Assembly: GCA_900471605.1 (NCBI GenBank)
Contig: UCEY01000027.1
Location: 30,053-94,052 of the forward strand
Reading direction: 5' to 3'
DNA length: 64,000 nucleotides
Origin: Hyphomicrobiales bacterium
GTDB taxonomy: Bacteria; Pseudomonadota; Alphaproteobacteria; Rhizobiales; Rhizobiaceae
Both the position numbers and the translations under genes were made by a program. How positions within the stretch are numbered: the first letter of the stretch is position 1; every line of letters starts with the position of its first letter. Under the pieces are notes generated by a model. That model did no database searches, was not told where the DNA came from, and saw nothing but the letters and a program-made list of their open reading frames with translations. Of this stretch, positions 37,261 to 44,987 are shown in pieces.

Positions 37261-37412
37261 AGAAACTCCCGCAGACAGGACCTGTCGGATATCGCAGCCC
37301 CGTATGATCGAACGATGACAACGTCTGCCAAGACTAAGGCAGGTTTAGGGATTTCGTAACGCCGTCCAGAGCAATCTGGGGCGCAACCCTTCCAAATTCA
37401 ACGGGTCAGATC

Positions 37413-38348
37413 TTGAACGAGCTGCTGATTATCGCCGCACCCGATGTCATCGAAAAGCGTCGCGAATGGCTGGAGAGCCTGGCAAGCGAACGCCGGCTCT
37501 CGGAGAACACGCTCGATGCCTACGAGCGCGATAGCCGCCAGTTTCTGACGTTTCTGACCACACATCTGGGCGGCCCCGCCAGGATTGCCGATATCCACAC
37601 CCTGCGCCCTGCCGACCTGCGCGCCTTCCTCGCCTCGCGCCGCCGCGAGGGCTCCGGCGCCCGCTCGCTCGGCCGGCATCTCGCCGGGCTCCGTTCATTT
37701 CTTCGTTATCTCGAACGCAAGGGCCTGGTGAACGCCGCAGCCGCCGGCGCCATCCGGGCGCCGAAGCAGCCGAAGTCCTTGCCGAAACCGCTGACGGACC
37801 GGCAGGCGCTCAATCTCGTCACGACAGGCGCGCAGTTGCAGGAAGAACCGTGGATCGCCGCGCGCGACGCCGCCGTGCTGACCCTTCTCTACGGCTGCGG
37901 CCTGCGCATCTCCGAAGCGCTCGGGCTCAAGCCCCACGACCTGACGCCGGGCGCGACGACGCTGCGGATCACCGGCAAGGGCGGCAAGACCCGCCTCGTG
38001 CCGCTGCTGCTGATCGTATTCGACGCCGTTGAAGCCTACAGGAAACTCTGCCCCTACCATCTGGAGGCGGAAAAACCGCTGTTCCGCGGCGCCCGCGGCG
38101 GCCCGCTGCAGCCGGCGATCGTCCAGCGGGAAATGCAGAAGCTCAGAAGCGCCTTCGGCCTGCCGGAGACGGCAACCCCGCATGCGCTGCGGCACTCCTT
38201 CGCCACCCACCTGCTCGCCGGTGGAGGCGACCTGCGCACCATCCAGGAACTGCTCGGCCATGCCAGCCTCTCGACCACCCAGGTCTATACCGGCGTCGAT
38301 TCGTCCAGGCTGCTGGACGTCTACGACCGCGCCCATCCCCGCGCGTGA
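37413..38348 (+). CDS. xerC: Tyrosine recombinase XerC
   Basis: Site-specific recombinase that resolves chromosome dimers at dif together with XerD. 311 residues. An N-terminal SAM-like core-binding domain (10-105) precedes the catalytic domain with R165 ([10 protein letters not shown]), K189 (GKGGKTR), H257 and R260 ([12 protein letters not shown]), H283 (LGHAS) and the nucleophile Y292 (VYTGVD). The [12 protein letters not shown] motif and the housekeeping context favour XerC over XerD or a phage integrase. The start is TTG 37413; no better ATG is available. It is divergent from the acyltransferase gene. Confidence 0.9.
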   Translation: MNELLIIAAPDVIEKRREWLESLASERRLSENTLDAYERDSRQFLTFLTTHLGGPARIADIHTLRPADLRAFLASRRREGSGARSLGRHLAGLRSFLRYLERKGLVNAAAAGAIRAPKQPKSLPKPLTDRQALNLVTTGAQLQEEPWIAARDAAVLTLLYGCGLRISEALGLKPHDLTPGATTLRITGKGGKTRLVPLLLIVFDAVEAYRKLCPYHLEAEKPLFRGARGGPLQPAIVQREMQKLRSAFGLPETATPHALRHSFATHLLAGGGDLRTIQELLGHASLSTTQVYTGVDSSRLLDVYDRAHPRA

Positions 38349-38427
38349 ACCAAGTTTTAACCAGTTGCGTTAAACGCTTGTGCAGCCGCCACCGCTAACA
38401 TGCCGGCGACCCTCGCAGACGGATGAC

Positions 38428-39510
38428 ATGATGACTCCCGCCCTTGCCTCTCCCACCGGCGCTTTCATGAAGCGCGCCCAAGGTTTCGTGCTGTGGCTGA
38501 TCGCGGCGGCGCATGTCCTTGCACTTGCCTCCCTCCTTCTGGTCCTCGGCTCCTTGTCGCCGGCTCGGGCGGAAACGCCCGCCTGCGACGGCCGCAACCT
38601 GCTCGACGAGATGAAGGCCGCGAAATCGCCGGTCTACGACCAGATCATCGCGGAAGGCGCCAAGGTGCCGAACGGCAAGGGCATCTTCTGGAAGATCGAG
38701 AAGGACGGGCTGACGCCCTCCTATCTGCTCGGCACGATGCACGTCTCCGATCCGCGGGTGCTGAAAATGCCACTGGGCGCTGCCGAGGCGCGCTCGAAAG
38801 CAAAGACTATTATCATCGAATCCGACGAGGTGATCGACGAAAAGAGGGCCATGGCCAAGATGCTGGCCAAACCGGAACTGATGATGCTGACGGACGGCAG
38901 CACGATCGATTCGCTGTTGTCGAAGGACGACGTCGCGCTGCTCGAAACCGGCCTCAAGGCACGCGGGGTGCCGCTTTCGGCCGTCTCGCGGATGCGTCCG
39001 TGGATGCTGATGGCGCTCGTCTCCGTGCCGGCCTGCGAACTCGCCCGCAAGGCGCAGAACGTCGCCTTCCTCGACAGGAAGATCGCCGAACAGGCCACCG
39101 CCGAAGGCAAGCCGGTCAAGGGGCTGGAAACGCTCGAGGAACAGGCCGCGGCGCTGAACGCCATTCCGATCGATCTTCACTTGAAGTCGCTGATCGAGAC
39201 CATCAAGCTCGGCAAGCGCGTCGACGACATTTTCGAGACGCTGACGGAAGTCTATCTTTCCGGCGAGATCGGCATCGCGATGCCGATGCTGAAGGCCGTG
39301 GCGCCCGACGGCACCGAGGACGAAGCCGGTTACGGCGACTTCGAGAACCTCGTGGTCAGCAAGCGCAACCACATAATGGCCGAGCGGGCAGCGCCCATCC
39401 TTGGACAGGGCGGTGCCTTCATGGCCGTCGGGGCGCTTCACCTGCCCGGCGAGGAAGGCCTTGTCGAACTCTTCCGCAAACAGGGCTTCAAGGTGACGGC
39501 GGTCAATTGA
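38428..39510 (+). CDS. TraB/GumN family protein with signal peptide
   Basis: 360-residue protein with an N-terminal signal peptide or anchor (AQGFVLWLIAAAHVLALASLLLVLGSLSPARA) and a TraB/PrgY/GumN domain. The conserved GxxH is LLGTMHVSDPRV (about residues 98-109), and the C-terminal partner motif is AFMAVGALHLPGEEGLVELFRKQGF. The family is related to metalloprotease-like folds, and the biological role is mostly unknown. ATG 38428 was chosen; ATG 38467 (MKRAQG) is also plausible. It converges with and overlaps the cytochrome b561 gene by 8 bp. Confidence 0.87.
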   Translation: MMTPALASPTGAFMKRAQGFVLWLIAAAHVLALASLLLVLGSLSPARAETPACDGRNLLDEMKAAKSPVYDQIIAEGAKVPNGKGIFWKIEKDGLTPSYLLGTMHVSDPRVLKMPLGAAEARSKAKTIIIESDEVIDEKRAMAKMLAKPELMMLTDGSTIDSLLSKDDVALLETGLKARGVPLSAVSRMRPWMLMALVSVPACELARKAQNVAFLDRKIAEQATAEGKPVKGLETLEEQAAALNAIPIDLHLKSLIETIKLGKRVDDIFETLTEVYLSGEIGIAMPMLKAVAPDGTEDEAGYGDFENLVVSKRNHIMAERAAPILGQGGAFMAVGALHLPGEEGLVELFRKQGFKVTAVN

Positions 39511-39997
39511 CGCCGCTTGTCATCCGCTTCAGCACGTTCGTCTTCCAATAGAACTGGTGGACCAGGACGCCGCCGATATGGGCGGCGATCAATGCCCACA
39601 TCAACAGTTTCAATGGGCCCGTATGCGCGAAGGCCGCGGTCTTGTTCCCGAAATACCAAGCGCCGATGCCGGCAAGAGGCATCAAGAAGAACAGCGCATA
39701 GAAGGCCCAGTGGCCAACCCTTGCCACCATCCGCAGGAACGGCGGTTCCTCCACCGGCTCCGGCGGCACACCCTGGGCGAACCGCAGACAGAGCCGGATC
39801 AGCGCGAGCACCAGCACGCTGATGCCGACATAGGCATGGATATTTGCCGCACTCACCTGCTCCGGCGTCAGCGCCTGCCCCCGGAACATCAGCCGCCCGG
39901 CAGTCTCCATGGCATCGGTGAAAAGCAGGTTGAAAAGAATGAGCGCTGCCATCAGCCAATGCGTGATACGCTGCGGCACCGAGAAGGATGAAACCAT
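39503..39997 (-). CDS. Cytochrome b561 family membrane protein
   Basis: 164-residue four-helix diheme cytochrome b. It is a bacterial cytochrome b561/CybB, which reoxidises ubiquinol and reduces acceptors such as superoxide. Candidate heme histidines are in the first helix (PQRITHWLM), the second (NIHAYVGI), the third (VGHWAFYALF) and the fourth (LIAAHIGGVLVHQFYW). ATG 39997. It is convergent with the TraB-family gene, overlapping at the stop codons, and single in its unit. Confidence 0.92.
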   Translation of the reverse strand: MVSSFSVPQRITHWLMAALILFNLLFTDAMETAGRLMFRGQALTPEQVSAANIHAYVGISVLVLALIRLCLRFAQGVPPEPVEEPPFLRMVARVGHWAFYALFFLMPLAGIGAWYFGNKTAAFAHTGPLKLLMWALIAAHIGGVLVHQFYWKTNVLKRMTSGVN

Positions 39998-40139
39998 TTT
40001 CTTGACCTTTTTCAGAAGGTTAGAGTGATGGTATCCAGTCTATGCCTGTCTGGCGGACGCTCAAGCGAAACCGGCAAGCCTGTCCAAGATTTAATCGTGG
40101 AATTGATGTTTCGCAAAGATCGCGGCTGGTCGGAACGAC

Positions 40140-40174
40140 AAAGGCCGCCAGATAGCGAGATCCGGCGGCCTTTT
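40140..40174 (-). terminator. Terminator after lpdA
   Basis: Stem AAAGGCCGCC / GGCGGCCTTT with a 14-base loop (arms 40140-40149 and 40164-40173), 15 bp past the lpdA stop. It has short A/T tracts on both sides and may work in both directions. It closes the long TCA-cycle array. Confidence 0.75.
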
Positions 40175-40188
40175 GGTTCAGTTCATTC

Positions 40189-41595
40189 TCACATATGGAT
40201 CGGCTTGAAGAAGGTCCCGAGCGCCGCTTCCTTGACGGCTTCGGACATGGTCGGGTGCGCGTGGCAGGTCCGGCCGAGGTCTTCCGAGGAGCCGCCGAAT
40301 TCCATCAGCACGGCGATCTCGTGGATCATTTCGCCGGCGCCGAAGCCGACGATATGGCCGCCCAGAACCCGGTCGGTGTCCTTGTCGGCGAGGATCTTCA
40401 CGAAACCGTCCGTCGCCAGCATCGCGCGGGCGCGGCCGTTGGCGGTGAACGGGAACTTGCCGATCTTGTAGGCGATACCCGCCGCCTTCAGCTCTTCCTC
40501 GGTCTTGCCGACGGAGGCCACTTCCGGCTGCGTGTAGACGACGCCCGGGATGACGTCGTAATTCACATGGCCATGCTGACCGGCGAGGATTTCGGCCATC
40601 GCCACACCTTCGTCTTCCGCCTTGTGGGCGAGCATCGGGCCACGCACGACGTCGCCGATCGCATAGATGCCCTCGACATTGGTCTTGAAGTGGCCGTCGA
40701 TCTCGACGCGGCCGCGGTTGTCGAGCTTGACGCCCGCTTCCTCGAGGCCGAGGCCCGCCGTATACGGCTTGCGGCCGGTGGCGATCAGCACGACATCGGC
40801 TTCGAGCGTCTGGGCTTCGCCGCCCTTGACCGGTTCGTAGGTGACCTTGGCGCCCGAAGCCGTCTTTTCGACGCCGGTGACCTTGGCATCCGTGCGGATG
40901 TCCATGCCCTGCTTGGCCATCATCCGCTGGAACTGCTTGGAGACTTCGCCGTCCATGCCGCCGAGCAGCTTGTCGAGATATTCGACGACTGTCACCTTGG
41001 CGCCGAGGCGCGACCAGACAGAGCCGAGTTCCATGCCGATGACGCCGCCGCCGACCACGATCAGGTGCTGCGGTACTTTCTCAAGCGCGATGCCGCCGGT
41101 GGACGAGATGATCACCTTCTCGTCGATCTCGACATTGACGCCCGGAATGCCGGCAACGTCGGAGCCGGTGGCGATGACGATGTTCTTGGCTTCAAGTTCC
41201 TGGACCTTGCCGTCGTCGCCGGTCACCGAGACCTTGCCGGCCGAGACGATCTTGCCGGTGCCGATGAAGCCGTCGATCTTGTTCTTCTTGAACAGGAAGG
41301 AGACGCCGTCGACATTCGACTTAACGGTCGCGTCCTTGTGGGCCATCATCTTTTCGAGGTTGAGCTTCGGAGCCGAGACCTCGACGCCGAGCGCATCCAT
41401 GCCGTGGGCGGCGTGGGCGAACATTTCGGACGCATGCAGCAGCGCCTTGGAAGGGATGCAGCCGATGTTGAGGCAGGTCCCGCCATAGGTGGCGCGCTTT
41501 TCCACGACCGCGACCTTGAGGCCGAGCTGGGCGGCCTTCACCGCGCAGACGTAACCGCCGGGGCCGCTTCCGATGACGACGACATCATAAGCCAT
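40189..41595 (-). CDS. lpdA: Dihydrolipoyl dehydrogenase (E3)
   Basis: FAD flavoprotein that reoxidises the lipoyl groups of 2-oxoglutarate dehydrogenase (and possibly other 2-oxo acid dehydrogenases) with NAD+. 468 residues. FAD motif GSGPGG (9-14), redox-active disulfide C41-C46 (GGTCLNIGC), NAD-binding VVGGGVIGMELG, and the C-terminal histidine-glutamate pair in CHAHPTMSEAVKEA. It is the last gene of the mdh-sucCDAB array. The 81-bp spacer before it holds a nested hairpin. Confidence 0.97.
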   Translation of the reverse strand: MAYDVVVIGSGPGGYVCAVKAAQLGLKVAVVEKRATYGGTCLNIGCIPSKALLHASEMFAHAAHGMDALGVEVSAPKLNLEKMMAHKDATVKSNVDGVSFLFKKNKIDGFIGTGKIVSAGKVSVTGDDGKVQELEAKNIVIATGSDVAGIPGVNVEIDEKVIISSTGGIALEKVPQHLIVVGGGVIGMELGSVWSRLGAKVTVVEYLDKLLGGMDGEVSKQFQRMMAKQGMDIRTDAKVTGVEKTASGAKVTYEPVKGGEAQTLEADVVLIATGRKPYTAGLGLEEAGVKLDNRGRVEIDGHFKTNVEGIYAIGDVVRGPMLAHKAEDEGVAMAEILAGQHGHVNYDVIPGVVYTQPEVASVGKTEEELKAAGIAYKIGKFPFTANGRARAMLATDGFVKILADKDTDRVLGGHIVGFGAGEMIHEIAVLMEFGGSSEDLGRTCHAHPTMSEAVKEAALGTFFKPIHM

Positions 41596-41631
41596 AGTTC
41601 TTTTTCCTTCTCTTCATCTCTTCGTTTCGTC

Positions 41632-41675
41632 GCAATTCCGAACGCAAAACCGCTGCGGATTTTTGCTGGAATTGC
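41632..41675. other. Nested intercistronic hairpin between the SDR gene and lpdA
   Basis: Outer arms GCAATTCC (41632-41639) and GGAATTGC (41668-41675) enclose a second stem, GCAAAACCGC against GCGGatTTTTGC (41644-41666). It begins one base past the SDR stop. It has no U tract on the transcribed strand, so it looks more like an mRNA stability or processing element than a terminator. Confidence 0.6.
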
Positions 41676-41676
41676 T

Positions 41677-42429
41677 TTAGCGCCCACCGCTCACGTCGAG
41701 TATGGCGCCGGTTACATAGGAAGCCGCTGGCGACAGAAGATAGAGGACGGCATCCGCCACTTCTTCCGCCCTGCCCGGCCGTTGCATGGGAACGCTGGGC
41801 GCCATGTCGCGCGCCCGGTCCGGCAGGCCGCCGGATGCGTGGATATCGGTGTCGATAATGCCCGGGCGGATCGCATTGACACGCACGCCCTCGGTCGCGA
41901 CTTCGCGCGCCAGGCCAATGGTCAGCGTATCGATCGCCGCCTTCGAGGCTGCGTAATCGACATATTGGCCCGGGGAGCCGAGCTTCGCCGCCATCGAGGA
42001 GATATTGACGATCGCCCCGCCCCTGCCGCCGTGTTTCGTCGAAATCCGGCGCACCGCCTCGCCGGCACACAGGATCGAACCGGTGACATTCACCCGCATC
42101 ATCCGCTCGATGCGTTCGGCGCTCATCTCGTCGATGCGCTGCGGCATGTCGACGATCCCGGCATTGTTGACCAGCCCGCCCAGCCGCCCGAAATGCCGGT
42201 CGACCGCCTCGAACATCGAGACGATCTCGGCGGCATTGCCGACATCCGCCTGGATGGCAATCGCCTCGCCGCCGGCAGTCTTGATTTCGGCGACCACCTT
42301 GTCGGCAGCCTCCCGATTGGACGCATAGTTCAACGCCACCCGCCAACCACGGCTGGCGGCCATCAGCGAGACCGCTGCGCCGATGCCGCGGCTTCCGCCG
42401 GTCACCAGAAGAACAGGGGTTTCGCTCAT
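41677..42429 (-). CDS. Short-chain dehydrogenase/reductase (SDR)
   Basis: 250-residue NAD(P)-dependent oxidoreductase of the classical SDR family. The cofactor motif is TGGSRGIG (10-17), followed by NNAG (88-91), the catalytic serine near 144-145 (NISSM), and Y159-x3-K163 (DYAASK). The C-terminus SYVTGAILDVSGGR is typical of 3-oxoacyl-reductase/glucose-dehydrogenase-like members. ATG 42429 overlaps the upstream stop by 4 bp (ATGA). It lies inside the TCA-cycle array before lpdA; the substrate is unknown. Confidence 0.92.
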   Translation of the reverse strand: MSETPVLLVTGGSRGIGAAVSLMAASRGWRVALNYASNREAADKVVAEIKTAGGEAIAIQADVGNAAEIVSMFEAVDRHFGRLGGLVNNAGIVDMPQRIDEMSAERIERMMRVNVTGSILCAGEAVRRISTKHGGRGGAIVNISSMAAKLGSPGQYVDYAASKAAIDTLTIGLAREVATEGVRVNAIRPGIIDTDIHASGGLPDRARDMAPSVPMQRPGRAEEVADAVLYLLSPAASYVTGAILDVSGGR

Positions 42430-42926
42430 GCCTTGCATTCCTTGAATTGGTAGAGGTCCCAGGGCACCCGGCTGAGACCGCTCTTTCCCCATAGCGCCGA
42501 ATGGCGGATCGCCGGGCCGAAACCCGGCATCAGGATCGCGTCGGGCGCCGGAGTGTCCGCGGCACCCAATATGTCGATACGGCCGGTCGCGACATCAAGG
42601 GCATAGGGCACGCCGGTCCAGAGAGTGCAGGCCCGAAGCTCCGCGCCGGTCGCATCGCCCTGCGGGCAGTTGTTCGTCACCATGCCGCCCGGCCGTTCGG
42701 ACTCGTCGTCATACATCACGTTGCCGTCGAGCTTCAGCTTGCCCCCGGTGATCGTGAACAGGTGGCTGACGACAGCCGCATTCGAACCGACCGGCTTGAA
42801 CGAAAGCACCGTCCCGGCGGTGGCCTCGACGAACACGGCCTTCTCGATCGCGCAGCGTTCGGCGGCGGCAGCAAGGCCTGGCAGCAGGCAGAATATGGGA
42901 AACCATGCTTTGAAAGATGCGGTCAT
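42426..42926 (-). CDS. Secreted protein of unknown function
   Basis: 166 residues with a signal peptide (ASFKAWFPIFCLLPGLAAAA, cleavage near residue 22). The mature part has four cysteines (ERCAIEK, NNCPQGD, LRACTLW, FKECKA) that could form two disulfides in the periplasm. I do not recognise a family. The gene lies between the MAPEG gene (4-bp gap) and the SDR gene (ATGA overlap), so it is firmly part of the array and translated with its neighbours. Confidence 0.82.
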   Translation of the reverse strand: MTASFKAWFPIFCLLPGLAAAAERCAIEKAVFVEATAGTVLSFKPVGSNAAVVSHLFTITGGKLKLDGNVMYDDESERPGGMVTNNCPQGDATGAELRACTLWTGVPYALDVATGRIDILGAADTPAPDAILMPGFGPAIRHSALWGKSGLSRVPWDLYQFKECKA

Positions 42927-42930
42927 GGCG

Positions 42931-43347
42931 TCACCGGAACAGCGCGATGGTCATGATGAGAAGTCCGATCAGGCTGACCGTCCAGACGAGAGACCGGATA
43001 TAGTACACGCCGCCCATGTAGAGCGGGATATAGACGATCCGCGCGGCCAGCCAGATCCAGCCCCCGATCAATCCGAGGCGAAACGTATCGTCGCCGGCAA
43101 AGGCGACGCCCAGCAGCAGGCCCACAAAAGCCGGATAGGTTTCCTGGAAATTCCCGGAGGCGCGTGCGGCGCGTCCCGCCATCTTGCCCTTGGGTTCCAG
43201 CCCCTCGTCACGCGGCCCGGCATTCCACTGCGAACCGAGCTCCCGGGTCGAAAGCACGCCCTGCATCAGGACGTGGAAGACCAGAAGGACAACGCTCAAG
43301 GCCAGCAGCGTCATGTATGGCGTTGCAGCGGCCCCGAGCGTTTCCAT
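42931..43347 (-). CDS. MAPEG family membrane protein
   Basis: 138-residue membrane protein of the MAPEG superfamily (membrane-associated proteins in eicosanoid and glutathione metabolism). Four hydrophobic helices; the conserved loop GRAARASGNFQETYPAFVGLLL (about residues 57-78) carries the family E/N-R-x-x-x-N-x-x-E-x-x-P pattern, and IWLAARIVYIPLYMGG follows. Bacterial members sometimes have glutathione transferase activity, but most are uncharacterised. It lies 15 bp after sucB. Confidence 0.88.
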   Translation of the reverse strand: METLGAAATPYMTLLALSVVLLVFHVLMQGVLSTRELGSQWNAGPRDEGLEPKGKMAGRAARASGNFQETYPAFVGLLLGVAFAGDDTFRLGLIGGWIWLAARIVYIPLYMGGVYYIRSLVWTVSLIGLLIMTIALFR

Positions 43348-43362
43348 AGGTTCGTTCCCGTC

Positions 43363-44619
43363 TTAGAGATCGAGAACCAGGCGTTCCGGATCTTCGAGGC
43401 TTTCCTTGACGCGCACGAGGAAGGTCACGGCTTCCTTGCCGTCCACCATGCGGTGGTCGTAGGAGAGCGCCAGATACATCATCGGGCGGATGACGATCTG
43501 ACCGCCGATGACGACCGGACGGTCCTGGATCTTGTGCATGCCGAGAATGCCGGACTGCGGAGCGTTGAGGATCGGCGAGGACATCAGCGAACCGTAGACG
43601 CCGCCGTTCGAGATGGTGAACGTGCCGCCCTGCATGTCGGCCATCGAAAGCGCGCCGTCACGGGCGAGCTTGCCGAGACGGCCGATATCCTTCTCGATTT
43701 CGGCAATCGACATCTGGTCGGCATTGCGCACCACCGGAACGACGAGGCCCTTGTCAGTGCCGACGGCGACGCCGACATGGCAGTAGTTCTTGTAGATGAT
43801 GTCGGTGCCGTCGATCTCGGCGTTGACGGCCGGCAGTTCCTTCAGCGCGTGGGTGACGGCCTTGGTGAAGAAGCCCATGAAGCCGAGCTTGACGCCATGC
43901 TTCTTCTCGAACACGTCCTTGTAGCGGTTGCGCAGATCCATGACCGCCTTCATGTCCACCTCGTTATAGGTGGTCAGCATGGCGGCGGTGTTCTGCGCGT
44001 CCTTGAGGCGGCGGGCGATGGTCTGGCGCAGGCGCGTCATCTTCACGCGCTCTTCGCGCGACGCGTCGTCGGCCGAGGAAACCGGGCGCGGTGCTGCCGG
44101 AGCTGCAGGGGCCGCGGCCGGAGCGGAAATGCCCTTGGCGACGGCGGCGATCACATCGCCCTTCAGAACCTGGCCACGCTTGCCCGAACCGTCGATATCG
44201 GCGGTCGAGATGTTGTTGTCGGCAGCGATCTTGGCGGCAGCCGGAGCAGCCGGCATCGAAGTCGCGGCAGCAGAAGCGCTGGCGGCAGCGGCGACCGGCG
44301 CCGGAGCCGCCGGTTCGGCGGCCTTGGCCGGCGCGGCTTCGGCGGGCTTTGCGGCCGGAGCGGCGGCGGCAGTACCGGCAGCACCTTCGGCGATCTGGCC
44401 GAGCAGGGCGCCGAGGCCGACGGTCTCGCCGTTGGCGGCGACGATCTCGGTCAGGACGCCGGAAGCCGGAGACGGAACCTCGACGGTCACCTTGTCCGTT
44501 TCGAGCTCGAGGAGCGGCTCGTCGGCCTTGACCGTATCGCCGACCTTCTTGAACCAGGTGCCGACGGTCGCCTCGCTGACGGATTCTCCGAGGGTTGGGA
44601 CGCGGATTTCAGTGGCCAT
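43363..44619 (-). CDS. sucB: Dihydrolipoyllysine succinyltransferase (E2 of 2-oxoglutarate dehydrogenase)
   Basis: Core subunit of 2-oxoglutarate dehydrogenase; transfers the succinyl group to CoA. 418 residues. N-terminal lipoyl domain with K43 in [18 protein letters not shown], an Ala/Pro-rich flexible linker (about 80-140), the E3/E1-binding domain ([22 protein letters not shown]), and the CAT domain ending in [16 protein letters not shown] (catalytic His and Asp). ATG 44619 follows AGGAA. It is separated from sucA by a small YciI-like gene. Confidence 0.97.
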   Translation of the reverse strand: MATEIRVPTLGESVSEATVGTWFKKVGDTVKADEPLLELETDKVTVEVPSPASGVLTEIVAANGETVGLGALLGQIAEGAAGTAAAAPAAKPAEAAPAKAAEPAAPAPVAAAASASAAATSMPAAPAAAKIAADNNISTADIDGSGKRGQVLKGDVIAAVAKGISAPAAAPAAPAAPRPVSSADDASREERVKMTRLRQTIARRLKDAQNTAAMLTTYNEVDMKAVMDLRNRYKDVFEKKHGVKLGFMGFFTKAVTHALKELPAVNAEIDGTDIIYKNYCHVGVAVGTDKGLVVPVVRNADQMSIAEIEKDIGRLGKLARDGALSMADMQGGTFTISNGGVYGSLMSSPILNAPQSGILGMHKIQDRPVVIGGQIVIRPMMYLALSYDHRMVDGKEAVTFLVRVKESLEDPERLVLDL

Positions 44620-44648
44620 TGTGTGAGTTCCTGAATGGTTGTTTTCGT

Positions 44649-44975
44649 TTAGACGGCGGCCGCGGCACTCGCCGCAGACGTCCGAAGAATGATGGATGGC
44701 ATGGGAGACGTTTCGAAACGGAAGCCGAGAGCTGCCTTGATCACCGGATCGTTGTCGCCGAGCGCCTGGGCGGCAGCGGCATCGGCCGCTTCCACCACCG
44801 CGATGCCAAAAGCCCCGCCTTCCGAGAAGACGGGACCGACGGCGATCGCGACGCCACTCTCCGCAAGGCCCCGCCAGTAGACGGCGTGGGCCTGCATCGC
44901 CGTCATCTCGTCCGGCGTTGCGTCATGCGGAAAGCCCGGCCGAGGCGAAACGAGCTTCAGGTGAAAATAGGCCAT
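44649..44975 (-). CDS. YciI-like protein between sucA and sucB
   Basis: 108-residue protein of the YCII-related fold (dimeric alpha/beta barrel). [16 protein letters not shown] starts the first strand, and [46 protein letters not shown] carries the typical GPV and D-P pattern, with a histidine in AHAVYWRG. The C-terminus is alanine-rich. Enzymatic activity is not established for most members. It begins 12 bp after sucA and ends 29 bp before sucB, interrupting the usual sucAB pair. Confidence 0.85.
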   Translation of the reverse strand: MAYFHLKLVSPRPGFPHDATPDEMTAMQAHAVYWRGLAESGVAIAVGPVFSEGGAFGIAVVEAADAAAAQALGDNDPVIKAALGFRFETSPMPSIILRTSAASAAAAV

Positions 44976-44987
44976 CCGCCCTACCCC

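Noticed and set aside
37413..38348. Tyrosine recombinase as marker of an integrative element
   Set aside because: The sequence and housekeeping neighbours fit XerC; there is no tRNA, att repeat or cargo region.
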